64,000 bases of DNA, from NCBI GenBank assembly GCA_022340285.1, contig JAJDOG010000024.1:1-64000 (forward strand). The letters run 5' to 3'. A model generated the notes under the pieces. It worked only from the letters and a program-made list of their open reading frames with translations. It was not told where the DNA came from and searched no databases. Below are positions 40,642-49,691 of this stretch, one piece after another (position 1 is the stretch's first letter; every line of letters begins with the position of its first letter). The translations under genes were made by a program, and so were the position numbers. This DNA is from Betaproteobacteria bacterium (GTDB lineage Bacteria > Pseudomonadota > Gammaproteobacteria > Burkholderiales > SG8-39).

Positions 40642-42762
40642 TCATTGCTTGAGCGCCGTCACCTTCTCCCGCACGAGCATGATGCCGTGCGGGTCGACCT
40701 CGAGCCACTGCCCGGGCCAGACGACCGTCGTCGAGCCGAATTCCTCAACGACCGCCGGGCCGTCGAGGCGAAACCCCGCCGCCAGCGCGGCGCGGTCGTA
40801 CACCGGGGTGTCGAGCCACTGGCCGTCGAAGAACACCCTGCGCGCGCCTTTGCGCGCGGGCGTCACCCCGGGCCGTGAATCGAGCTTGGGCAGCGTCGGC
40901 CGCTCGATCACCCCGAACCCGGACACACAAAAATTGACCAGCTCGACCTTCTGCCGACCCCGGTAGTCGTAACCGAAGGCTTTGTGGTGCGCTGCGTGGA
41001 ACGTGTCGAGCAGCTTGGTCGCGAATGCGTGGTCGACCGGACCCGCCGGGGCGATGACACGCACTTCCATCGACTGGCCTGCGTAGCGCAGATCGGCCTC
41101 GCGCACCGTCCGGCAGCGCACCGGATCGATGCCGTCGCGGGCAAGCGTCTCGACTGCCTCGCGCTCGAGCCGAGCGTACACCTCGGCGAGCTCGTCGAGC
41201 GCGAGAGCATCCTCGTGCGTCACGCGCGTCGCGATGTGGTCGGTGCGCCAGTCGACCGCGAGCAGCCCGAAGGCCGAGAGATTGCCCGGGTTGAACGGCA
41301 CGATGCAGCACTTCATCCCGAGCAGCCGCATCACCGCCGGCGACTGCGCTGGTCCTGCGCCGCCGAACGAGAGCAGCGCGAAGCGACGCGGGTCGATGCC
41401 CTTCTGGATGGTCATCTGCCGGATGCAGTTCGCCTGGTTCCAGTCTGCGATCTCGATGATTCCTTCGGCGAGCTCTTCGACGCTCATCGTCTTTCGCGCG
41501 GGTCCGGCCGGGCCGAGGCCCGCTGCGAGTCGCGCGAGCCCGCCGCGCGCACGCTCGACGTCGAGGCGGATGCCACCGCCGATCAGCGCGGGCGGGATCC
41601 GCCCGAGCGCGAGATTGGCGTCGGTGATGGTCGGCTCGTCGCCGCCCTCGGGATAGCACATCGGCCCCGGCACGGCGCCGGCGCTTTTCGGGCCCACTTT
41701 CAGGTGGCCCTCGCGCGAGATCCAGGCGATCGAGCCGCCGCCGGTGCCGATGGTCTCGATCTCGATCATCGGGATGCGCACCGGGAACGGCCCGATGGAT
41801 GCCCCGTTGGTGATGTGCGCGCGCCCGTCCTCGATCAGGCAGATGTCGGTGGAAGTGCCGCCGGCGTCCAGCGTCACCACCTCGCGGAATCCGGCGACCT
41901 CCGCCACCACCGAGCAGCCCAGTGCGCCGGCCGCCGGACCGGAGAGCGCGGTGGTGATCGGCTTGTCGACGACCTGCTCGGCGGAGATCACGCCGCCGGA
42001 GGACTGCATCACGAGAAACGGCTTCGTACCGAGCTCGCGACCGAGCTCGGTACGGATGCGCCGGAGATAGATCGCCATGTGCGGCTTGACGAAGGCGTCG
42101 ACCAGCGTGGTCATCGCCCGCTCGTACTCGCGGTACTCGGGCAGCACCTCGCTCGAGAGCGAGAGCACGAGTTCCGGATACTCCGCAAGCATCGCGTCGC
42201 GCACGCGCTGCTCGTGTGCCGGGTTGGCGTACGAGTGGATCAGGCAGATCCCGGCGGCGCGGATGCCCTTGCGCCTGAAGAACCGCGCCGCGTCGCGCGC
42301 GCTCGCCTCGTCGAGCGGCCGCAGCTCCTCGCCGCGGAAGTTCAGCCGCCCGCCTACCTCGCGGACGAGGTGAAGCGGCACGATGCGCTCGGGCTTCACC
42401 CAGAAGTAGGAGTTGCCGTAGCCGACCGGGACCGCCTGGCGCGCGATCTCGAGAATGTGGCGGAATCCTTCGGTGACCACCAATCCGAGCGAGTCGATCG
42501 CGCCCTGCAGTAGGGCGTTGGTGGCGACCGTGGTGCCGTGCGAGAGCGAGGCGACATCGGCATTATCGGCTTCGCACTGGTCCATGATGTCGCGCACCCC
42601 CTTCACCAGGCCGATCGCGGGATTGGCGGGCGTGCTGGAAACCTTGGTGACGTGCATGACACCCGTCGCGGAATCGACCGCGACGATATCGGTGAACGTT
42701 CCCCCGGTATCGATCCCGATCCGGACCTTGCCCGGCAACGGCCGCGCTGGCACTGCGCTCAT
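40642..42762 (-). CDS. hyuA: Hydantoinase A/oxoprolinase family protein
   Basis: RIGIDTGGTFTDIVAVD; SLSHGTTVATNALLQG; VMQSSGGVISAEQVVDKPITTALSGPAAGALGC; VVTLDAGGTSTDICLIEDG; RRFALLSFGGAGPAQSPAVMRLLGM. Confidence 0.96.
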   Translation of the reverse strand: MSAVPARPLPGKVRIGIDTGGTFTDIVAVDSATGVMHVTKVSSTPANPAIGLVKGVRDIMDQCEADNADVASLSHGTTVATNALLQGAIDSLGLVVTEGFRHILEIARQAVPVGYGNSYFWVKPERIVPLHLVREVGGRLNFRGEELRPLDEASARDAARFFRRKGIRAAGICLIHSYANPAHEQRVRDAMLAEYPELVLSLSSEVLPEYREYERAMTTLVDAFVKPHMAIYLRRIRTELGRELGTKPFLVMQSSGGVISAEQVVDKPITTALSGPAAGALGCSVVAEVAGFREVVTLDAGGTSTDICLIEDGRAHITNGASIGPFPVRIPMIEIETIGTGGGSIAWISREGHLKVGPKSAGAVPGPMCYPEGGDEPTITDANLALGRIPPALIGGGIRLDVERARGGLARLAAGLGPAGPARKTMSVEELAEGIIEIADWNQANCIRQMTIQKGIDPRRFALLSFGGAGPAQSPAVMRLLGMKCCIVPFNPGNLSAFGLLAVDWRTDHIATRVTHEDALALDELAEVYARLEREAVETLARDGIDPVRCRTVREADLRYAGQSMEVRVIAPAGPVDHAFATKLLDTFHAAHHKAFGYDYRGRQKVELVNFCVSGFGVIERPTLPKLDSRPGVTPARKGARRVFFDGQWLDTPVYDRAALAAGFRLDGPAVVEEFGSTTVVWPGQWLEVDPHGIMLVREKVTALKQ

Positions 42763-43026
42763 GTCTACTCCGATGCCGGTTCTTCTGGTGTCTCTCGGGT
42801 CGTCACGCCGCCGGACGGAAACGGACCCCGCGAGATCCTTGCGACGCTGGCCGGGTAGAGGCTAGCCAACCGCGGTCGGGGAGTCAAACTTCACGCATTG
42901 ATCCCACGAAATCAAACACCGCCCCAGCCGGCGTGATATTCGCCCGCCCGGCGCACATCGCGCCCCCACCCGTCGATATTTCGCGCTGCATACTTGGCGG
43001 TCATTCAATACAACGGGGTTTCGTAC

Positions 43027-43905
43027 ATGCCGCCTGCACGTACCGACAATCGCACCCTGGAGATCGAGCGCGATCGGCCGTTGAGCGGATGGCTGGGGCT
43101 AGTTGCCGTGCTCGTGCTCTTCGCGCTTGCCGCCACCTTCGCGCTTCGCGCGGGCCCGGCGGGCATCGTGGTCGGAGTGATGCTTGCGCTGACCGGCTTC
43201 TTCTTTGCCAAAGGGCTCTTTACGCTCGAGCCGAACGAAGCGGCAGTGCTGATCTTCTTCGGCGAGTACGTGGCGACCGTGCGCAAGGACGGGTTCTTCT
43301 TCGTCAACCCGCTTTACAACCGCAAGCGCGTGTCCCTGCGCGTGCGCAACTTCAATACGCCGACGCTGAAGGTGAACGACAAGGAGGGCAACCCGATCGA
43401 GGTCGCCGCGGTCATCACCTGGCGCGTCGCGGATACGGCGCAGGCGATGTTCGACATCGAGGATTTCGAGGACTACACGCACATGCAGAGCGAGATGGGC
43501 CTGCGCGAGCTGACCTCGAGCCACGCATACGACGGGCATGGCGGCCAGGAAGTCACGCTTCGCGGCAATCTCGAAATCGTCGCGAAGATGCTGGCGGAGA
43601 CCGTGCAGCGGCACGTCGATATCGCCGGCGTGATGGTGCTCGAGGCGAAGATCACCCATCTCGCCTACGCATCGGAGATCGCGAGCGTGATGCTGCGCCG
43701 GCAACAGGCCGACGCGGTGGTGCAGGCGCGCGAGCGCATGGTCGAGGGTGCGATCGGGATGGTGGAGCTCGCGCTCAAGCGGCTCGAGTCCGACGGGGTC
43801 GCCCAGTTCGGCCACGAGCAACGCGCTACCCTGGTCACAAACCTGATGACGGTGCTGCTCTCGGAAACCGGCGCCCAACCGGTCGTGTCGGTCTCGCACG
43901 GCTAG
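43027..43905 (+). CDS. SPFH/Band 7 domain protein (stomatin-like)
   Basis: Two N-terminal TM segments; FTLEPNEAAVLIFFGEYVATVRKDGFFFVNPLYNRKRVSLRVRNFNTPTLKVNDKEGNPIEVAAVITWRVADTAQAMFDIEDFEDY; a TTG start at 42994 is also possible. Confidence 0.88.
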   Translation: MPPARTDNRTLEIERDRPLSGWLGLVAVLVLFALAATFALRAGPAGIVVGVMLALTGFFFAKGLFTLEPNEAAVLIFFGEYVATVRKDGFFFVNPLYNRKRVSLRVRNFNTPTLKVNDKEGNPIEVAAVITWRVADTAQAMFDIEDFEDYTHMQSEMGLRELTSSHAYDGHGGQEVTLRGNLEIVAKMLAETVQRHVDIAGVMVLEAKITHLAYASEIASVMLRRQQADAVVQARERMVEGAIGMVELALKRLESDGVAQFGHEQRATLVTNLMTVLLSETGAQPVVSVSHG

Positions 43906-43964
43906 TCCTGCCCCGGATCGGCACCACCGGTCTCGCCCGTCCGGCATCGCTCCACTTCACGGAC

Positions 43965-44696
43965 ATGACCGAAATCCTGGTCGCCATCGTGGTCCTCGGC
44001 GCGCTGGCGGCCATTCTTGTGCTCCTGCCCCGCCTGAAGCGCGCCCAGGATGCCAAGGAACACCGTCGGGCAGCGGAGCGGGCGCGACGCGTGCGCGATC
44101 TCGCGTGGGACTACGACCCGAGTCGTGAAGGGGACATCCAGTATCGGTTCCGGGGCGTGTCCCCGGCCGGCGTCGCATGGCAGATGCACTACGATTCGAA
44201 TCGGTCCTCGAAGAGCGCTCGCCCGACGCTCGTCTGGCGCGCCGAAACGATCGGCGCGGCGCGCACCGAGCTCGGCATCGGTGGTCGGCGCATGTACGAA
44301 GCGTTCACTGGTGGCGTTGCGCGCATGTTGCTCTCCGGCGCGGCGCGCGTCTTCGGACGTCTCGCCGACGGTGCGCTCCACGACTTGAATGAATTCGTGC
44401 GCGAAGCGCGACCCCTCAGCGCAGGATCGTCGCGCTTTCGCAAGGATTTCGTCCTCGTCGCGCGAGACGCGCGCTACGCGGGTCTCGTCGATGCGGACAT
44501 CGAGCGACTGGTGCTCGACTGGCCGCGGTCGCAGGGCAAGCGACTCGCTCCGGATCGCGCGCTCCAACTCAGGCTGGACCAGAAGGGACTGCACGCGCAG
44601 GTTCAGGTCGACACACCGTCCATGGCGGTGTGCGAACATCTCGCGCGCCTCGGCGAGGGCATCGCCGACCGGTTGCGGGCAACGCACGGTCGCTGA
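43965..44696 (+). CDS. Uncharacterised membrane-anchored protein downstream of the SPFH gene
   Basis: MTEILVAIVVLGALAAILVLLPRLKRAQ single N-terminal TM, then a 210-aa soluble domain; no family recognised. Confidence 0.65.
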   Translation: MTEILVAIVVLGALAAILVLLPRLKRAQDAKEHRRAAERARRVRDLAWDYDPSREGDIQYRFRGVSPAGVAWQMHYDSNRSSKSARPTLVWRAETIGAARTELGIGGRRMYEAFTGGVARMLLSGAARVFGRLADGALHDLNEFVREARPLSAGSSRFRKDFVLVARDARYAGLVDADIERLVLDWPRSQGKRLAPDRALQLRLDQKGLHAQVQVDTPSMAVCEHLARLGEGIADRLRATHGR

Positions 44697-44767
44697 GTGG
44701 TCGAACTTCGCGGGGCGCTTGGCAGCGCTGCGGTAGAATGCCGCGCGATCACCGCAATCCTCCGCAG

Positions 44768-46534
44768 ATGTCCAAACCGGAACCGCAGGCGCCCTCGTCC
44801 TCCAATTTCATCCGCCAGATCGTGGAGGCGGATCTGGAGGCGGGCAACTATGCGGCGCGCAACTGGGGCGGAGAACCGGGAACGGCTGAGACGCATCGTA
44901 GCGGATCGACCGACCCGGCAAGGATCCGCACACGGTTTCCACCCGAGCCGAATGGGTACTTGCACATCGGGCACGCGAAGTCGATCTGTCTCAACTTCGG
45001 CCTGGCGCAGGAATACGGGGGCATCTGCCACCTGCGCTTCGACGACACCAACCCGACCAAGGAAGAGCAGGAATTCGTCGACTCGATCCTGGACGCCGTG
45101 CGGTGGCTGGGCTTCGATTGGGGCAAGCACCTCTACTACGCATCCGACTATTTCGAGCATCTCTACCGGTTCGCCCGACACCTCGTCGAACGCGGTCTCG
45201 CCTACGTGGATTCGCTCACCGCGGAGGAGATGCGGGCCATGCGGGGAACTCTGACCGAGGCGGGGCAGAACAGCCCTCACCGCGACCGGCCGGTCGCCGA
45301 AAGCCTCGACCTCTTGGCACGCATGTGCGCCGGAGAGTTTCCCGACGGCACGCACGTGCTGCGCGCCAAGATCGATATGGCCGCCCCGAACATCAACCTG
45401 CGCGACCCCGCGATGTACCGGATCCGTCACGCGAGCCATCACCGGACGGGCGACGCCTGGAGCATCTACCCGACTTACGACTGGGCGCATGGCGTATCGG
45501 ATGCGCTCGAGAACATCACCCACTCGATCTGCACCCTCGAGTTCGAAGACCACCGGCCGCTCTACAACTGGTTCAACGAACGCCTCGCCGAGGGTGGTCT
45601 GCTCAATACACCCCTGCCGCAGCAGATCGAGTTCGCACGGCTCAATCTCACCTACGTCGTGCTTTCCAAGCGTAAGCTCATCCAGCTCGTCGAGGAAAAG
45701 CACGTGGACGGGTGGGACGACCCTCGCATGCCGACCCTCGTGGGCGCGCGCCGGCGCGGCTATACCCCCGAGGGCTTCCGCCTCTTTGCCGAGCGCATCG
45801 GCGTGTCCCGTGCCGATTCCTGGATCGACTACTCGGTGCTCGAGGATTGCATGCGCGAGGACCTGAACGCGCGCGCCGAGCGCCGTATCGCCGTGCTCGA
45901 CCCGGTGAAGCTCGTGATCGACAACTACCCCGACGACCGCGAAGAGCTCTGCGAAGCGCCCAATCATCCGCAGAAGCCCGAGCTCGGCACCCGCCCGGTA
46001 CCGTTCACGCGCGAGCTCTGGATCGAGCGAGAGGACTACGCGGAAGTGCCGCCCAAGGGCTACTTTCGCCTCGCGCCCGGGGCCGAGGTGCGACTGCGCT
46101 ACGCGTACGTCGTGAAGTGCACCGGCGTCGACAAGGATTCCGGTGGCAACGTCATCGCGGTGCATTGTGAATACGATCCCGACACGCGCAGCGGCACGCC
46201 CGGTGCGGAGAAGAAGAAAGTGAAGGGCAACATCCACTGGCTGTCCGCGCGGCGCGCGCAACGGAGCGAGGTGCGGCTGTACGACCGGCTCTTCCTGAGC
46301 GCAAATCCGGGCGCAGGCGATCGCGACTTTCTCGCCGATCTCAATCCGGAATCTAAGCGGATCGTTACCGCGCTGGTCGAGCCGGCTTTGGCGGTAGCCC
46401 GGCCCGAAGACCGGTTCCAGTTCGAGCGGCACGGTTACTTCGTCGCCGACCGTGTCGACACGCGCGCGGGCGCCGCGGTGTTCAACCGCGCCGTGACCTT
46501 GCGCGACACCTGGGCCAAGAAATCCGCGACGTGA
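44768..46534 (+). CDS. glnS: Glutaminyl-tRNA synthetase
   Basis: FPPEPNGYLHIGHAKSICLNFGLAQEYGG (HIGH); RFDDTNPTKEEQEFVDSI; YVVLSKRKLIQLVEEKHVDGWDDPRMPTL. Confidence 0.97.
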   Translation: MSKPEPQAPSSSNFIRQIVEADLEAGNYAARNWGGEPGTAETHRSGSTDPARIRTRFPPEPNGYLHIGHAKSICLNFGLAQEYGGICHLRFDDTNPTKEEQEFVDSILDAVRWLGFDWGKHLYYASDYFEHLYRFARHLVERGLAYVDSLTAEEMRAMRGTLTEAGQNSPHRDRPVAESLDLLARMCAGEFPDGTHVLRAKIDMAAPNINLRDPAMYRIRHASHHRTGDAWSIYPTYDWAHGVSDALENITHSICTLEFEDHRPLYNWFNERLAEGGLLNTPLPQQIEFARLNLTYVVLSKRKLIQLVEEKHVDGWDDPRMPTLVGARRRGYTPEGFRLFAERIGVSRADSWIDYSVLEDCMREDLNARAERRIAVLDPVKLVIDNYPDDREELCEAPNHPQKPELGTRPVPFTRELWIEREDYAEVPPKGYFRLAPGAEVRLRYAYVVKCTGVDKDSGGNVIAVHCEYDPDTRSGTPGAEKKKVKGNIHWLSARRAQRSEVRLYDRLFLSANPGAGDRDFLADLNPESKRIVTALVEPALAVARPEDRFQFERHGYFVADRVDTRAGAAVFNRAVTLRDTWAKKSAT

Positions 46535-46601
46535 TGCCGCCCCTGCGAATGCTGTGCCGTACGGACCGGACTACACTGACTACTTTCTGGAGCACCAGGC
46601 T

Positions 46602-47108
46602 ATGAAAACTCGTGCGGAATCGACTCGTTCGCTCGGTGCGCAATTTCTTCGCGCGCTGATCTTTATCTCGTTGGCGGGGTCGGCGGCCAGTGCAGTCGCC
46701 GAGGTCACGGTGATGCAGCCATGGGTACGCGGCACGGTCGCGCCGCAAAAGGCGACCGGAGCCTTCATGACGCTCAAATCGACCAGCGACGCCAAGCTCG
46801 TCGCGGCGAGCTCACCCGCGGCGAAGCAGGTGGAGATCCACGAGATGGCAATGGTCAACAACGTGATGCGGATGCGGCCCGTCGCCGGAATCGAACTGCC
46901 GGCCGGAAAGGACGTCGCGCTCAAGCCAGGGGGCTATCACATCATGCTCATGGGAATCGGGCATCAGTTCAAGCAGGGCGAAACGATCCCGATCACGCTG
47001 ACCGTGCGTGACACCAACGGCAAGACCGAGACTATCGAGGTGAAGGCACAGGTACGCGATCTCACCGCGCCGGCCCCGATGCAGGGCATGTCGCACGACC
47101 GGCATTGA
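46602..47108 (+). CDS. Copper chaperone PCu(A)C family protein, periplasmic
   Basis: Signal peptide; HEMAMVNNVMRMRPVAGIELPAGKDVALKPGGYHIMLMGI (HxM...M...HxM-type metal motif). Confidence 0.92.
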   Translation: MKTRAESTRSLGAQFLRALIFISLAGSAASAVAEVTVMQPWVRGTVAPQKATGAFMTLKSTSDAKLVAASSPAAKQVEIHEMAMVNNVMRMRPVAGIELPAGKDVALKPGGYHIMLMGIGHQFKQGETIPITLTVRDTNGKTETIEVKAQVRDLTAPAPMQGMSHDRH

Positions 47109-47135
47109 CGCCTTTCGCGCGGCGGGGCGCCGTTC

Positions 47136-48092
47136 CTAGCCCACGGCGCGCCGCACGCTTTCGACTGCGTGATGGCGCAGGCGCGGGCCGGCGCGCATGA
47201 CTTGGCCCGGCAGTGGATGGCCGACGACTTCCTCGACCCTTCGCGCCACGCGGATGGCCCGCTCGAGATCGATGCCCGTCTCGAATCCGCATTCGTGAAG
47301 CAGGTAGACTAGATCCTCGGTGCAGATATTGCCCGTCGCGCCGGGCGCGAAGGGACAACCGCCGATGCCGCCGATCGAGGACTCGAATTCCCGGATGCCG
47401 AGCTCGAGGCCAGCGAGCACGTTCGCGAGGCCGATGCCGCGGGTATTGTGGAAATGGAGGGCGATCTCGAGCTCTGGAAAACGGCTGCGGATCGCCGCGA
47501 CGCCGGCGTCAACCAGCCGTGGCGTCGCCATGCCGGTGGTGTCGCCCAGCGAGATGTGTCGCACGCCGAGGCCGGCGTAGGCCTCGACGATGCGCAACAC
47601 CGATTCGATGGGCACTTCGCCCTCGAATGGGCAGCCGAATGCGGTGGCGACCGCGCCGCGCAACGGAATGCCCGCAGCGCGTCCGATCGCGGCAACCTCG
47701 GCCACGTTCTCGAGCGATGCGCCGATCGGCTTGTTCAGGTTGGTCTGATTATGGCTCTCGCTCGCCGATACGAAGCAGACCATCATGTCGACCCTGGCCG
47801 CAGCGGCGGCTTCGGCGCCCCTCGCGTTGGGCACCAGCGCTTGTAATCGCACGCCCTTGCGCCGCTCGACCTGCGCCATCACCTGGACGGCATCCGCCAT
47901 CTGCGGCACTGCGCGCGGCGACACGAACGAAGTCGCCTCGAAGCTCGCAACTCCGGCATCGATCAGCGCGTCGAGGATCTCGACTTTGGTGGGCGTCGGG
48001 ATGAATGCCGGCTCGGCCTGGAACCCATCACGGGTGCCGACTTCGGTGACGAGGACCTTGCGGTCCGCGGCATTGGCGGGTGTCAGACGCAT
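47136..48092 (-). CDS. Hydroxymethylglutaryl-CoA lyase
   Basis: VLVTEVGTRDGFQAE; VSASESHNQTNLNKP; ATAFGCPFEGEVP; HFHNTRGIGLANVLAGLELGIREFESSIGGIGGCPFAPGATGNICTEDLVYLLHECG. Confidence 0.94.
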   Translation of the reverse strand: MRLTPANAADRKVLVTEVGTRDGFQAEPAFIPTPTKVEILDALIDAGVASFEATSFVSPRAVPQMADAVQVMAQVERRKGVRLQALVPNARGAEAAAAARVDMMVCFVSASESHNQTNLNKPIGASLENVAEVAAIGRAAGIPLRGAVATAFGCPFEGEVPIESVLRIVEAYAGLGVRHISLGDTTGMATPRLVDAGVAAIRSRFPELEIALHFHNTRGIGLANVLAGLELGIREFESSIGGIGGCPFAPGATGNICTEDLVYLLHECGFETGIDLERAIRVARRVEEVVGHPLPGQVMRAGPRLRHHAVESVRRAVG

Positions 48093-48240
48093 GGGTGGCT
48101 CGCTCGCGTGATTCCGGTTCGCACAAGCCTACCACCGGCCCGGTCGTCGGGTCGGCTTCGCGCGAGACTTCCCACAGCGCGCGACGAGAGGTAAGGTAGC
48201 TGCCCGGGCAACGCTCGGCAGCATGGAGTGAGGAGGCGAG

Positions 48241-49113
48241 ATGTCCAGAAGTGAGGCAAAAACCGGGCGCGCCCAATCCGGCGACGTCGGCCTTTTTTTC
48301 CGGCGATTCGGCAGCCCCGGGGCGACGCCGGTGCTGATCCAGCACGGTCTCTCCTTCTTCTCGTACGACTGGATCGAGGCCGCGAGCGCACTGGCGGCGG
48401 ACCGCGAAGTCGTCGCGATGGACATGCGCGGCTTCGGCGACTCGGATTCCAGCCCGCGCGGGGACTATTCGCTGGCGGCGTTCGCGGGAGATACCATCGC
48501 CCTGCTCGACCATCTGGGTTGGCGCCAAGCCGTGCTGATAGGCCATTCGATGGGTGGCCGCAACGCGACGTTCTGCACGGCGGAGCATCCCGGGCGAGTG
48601 AAGGCTCTGGTGCTCGTGGACTACTCGCCCGAGAACGCCCCGGCCGGGTCGAAGCGGGTCAGGGCGCAGGTCGCCGGCACCCCCGACACGTTCGAATCGG
48701 TAGACGCGGCGATGCTGCACTTCAAGAACGATCCCGACGAGCCCGCGAAGCGCGCGCGCTTCGAGGCATATCTGCGCAAAGTCGAGGGCGGCTATGCGAT
48801 CAAGCGGGATCCGTACTTTCGAGAGCAGTTCCGCCGCGCGCTCGAGACTGGTCAGCACCCCAAGCTCGGTGTCGACATGTGGCAGATGCTCGGGCGCCTG
48901 CAGTGTCCCACGCTCGTCATTCGCGGCGCGCGCTCGGACATGTTCGCGCCGGAGACCGTCGCGAGAGTGCGCGCCGCCAACGCCCTGATCCAGGTCGTCG
49001 AGGTCGATGCCGGTCACAACATCGCGGTCGAGAACCGGGACGGATTCCTGTCTGCTGTACGACCGTTCCTGCAGCAAGTGGAGGCGCACCATGAGCAAGA
49101 CGCACGAGCCTGA
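48241..49113 (+). CDS. Alpha/beta fold hydrolase
   Basis: VLIQHGLSFFSYDWIEAASALA; VLIGHSMGGRNATFCTAEHP; AGHNIAVENRDGF. Confidence 0.9.
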   Translation: MSRSEAKTGRAQSGDVGLFFRRFGSPGATPVLIQHGLSFFSYDWIEAASALAADREVVAMDMRGFGDSDSSPRGDYSLAAFAGDTIALLDHLGWRQAVLIGHSMGGRNATFCTAEHPGRVKALVLVDYSPENAPAGSKRVRAQVAGTPDTFESVDAAMLHFKNDPDEPAKRARFEAYLRKVEGGYAIKRDPYFREQFRRALETGQHPKLGVDMWQMLGRLQCPTLVIRGARSDMFAPETVARVRAANALIQVVEVDAGHNIAVENRDGFLSAVRPFLQQVEAHHEQDARA

Positions 49114-49684
49114 CCGGGTCTCGACCCGTGGCATCGACCACCTTGCGTTCGTCACCGACGATCTGCCCGGCACCATGGATTTCTACACGCGCGTGGTCGG
49201 CATGCGCCTCGTGCACGTCCGTCGGGTGCCCTACGAGCGCGACCGCGGCCAGCCGCCCTACGACAACCTGCGCCATTATTTCTTCGACATGGGCAACGAC
49301 AGCCTGCTCGCGTTCTTCGAGTACCCGAAGGGGCTCGCGCGCTCGAACCGCGACCTTCCGGGCGGCATGCAGCACGTCGCCTTTCACGTTCCGATGGACC
49401 GCTTCGACGCAGTGGTCGAGCGCGTGCGCTCGCACGGCGTGAACGTCATCGGCCCCGTCAGCCTCGGCGGGCGGTTCTGGTCGGCCTACTTCTTCGATCC
49501 GAACGGCATTCGCCTGGAATTCGCGACATCGCGCACGAAGACGCCAGTGGGTGTCGTCGACTCGGTGCGCCAGACCGAGGAAGAGGCGCGCGCGGAACTC
49601 GAGACGCTCTTCGACGATCCGCGTCTCGTCGACGAGTGGCTCGCGAAGATGCCCCTCCTCGACACCCCCGTCGAGACGACCTAG
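49091..49684 (+). CDS. VOC (glyoxalase/extradiol dioxygenase) family protein
   Basis: GIDHLAFVTDDLPGTMDFYTRVVGMRLVHVRR; QHVAFHVP; SAYFFDPNGIRLEFA; starts 23 nt inside the upstream hydrolase. Confidence 0.9.
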   Translation: MSKTHEPDRVSTRGIDHLAFVTDDLPGTMDFYTRVVGMRLVHVRRVPYERDRGQPPYDNLRHYFFDMGNDSLLAFFEYPKGLARSNRDLPGGMQHVAFHVPMDRFDAVVERVRSHGVNVIGPVSLGGRFWSAYFFDPNGIRLEFATSRTKTPVGVVDSVRQTEEEARAELETLFDDPRLVDEWLAKMPLLDTPVETT

Positions 49685-49691
49685 CACAGCG

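Noticed and set aside
40984-42513. 509-aa + strand ORF
   Set aside because: Antisense to hyuA; composition dominated by Arg/His/Asp/Glu.
42935-42984. GATATTCGC / GATATTTCGC direct repeat 40 bp apart upstream of the SPFH gene
   Set aside because: Only 9-10 nt and AT-rich promoter-like; too weak to call an operator.
44603-46432. 609-aa minus-strand ORF
   Set aside because: Antisense to glnS.
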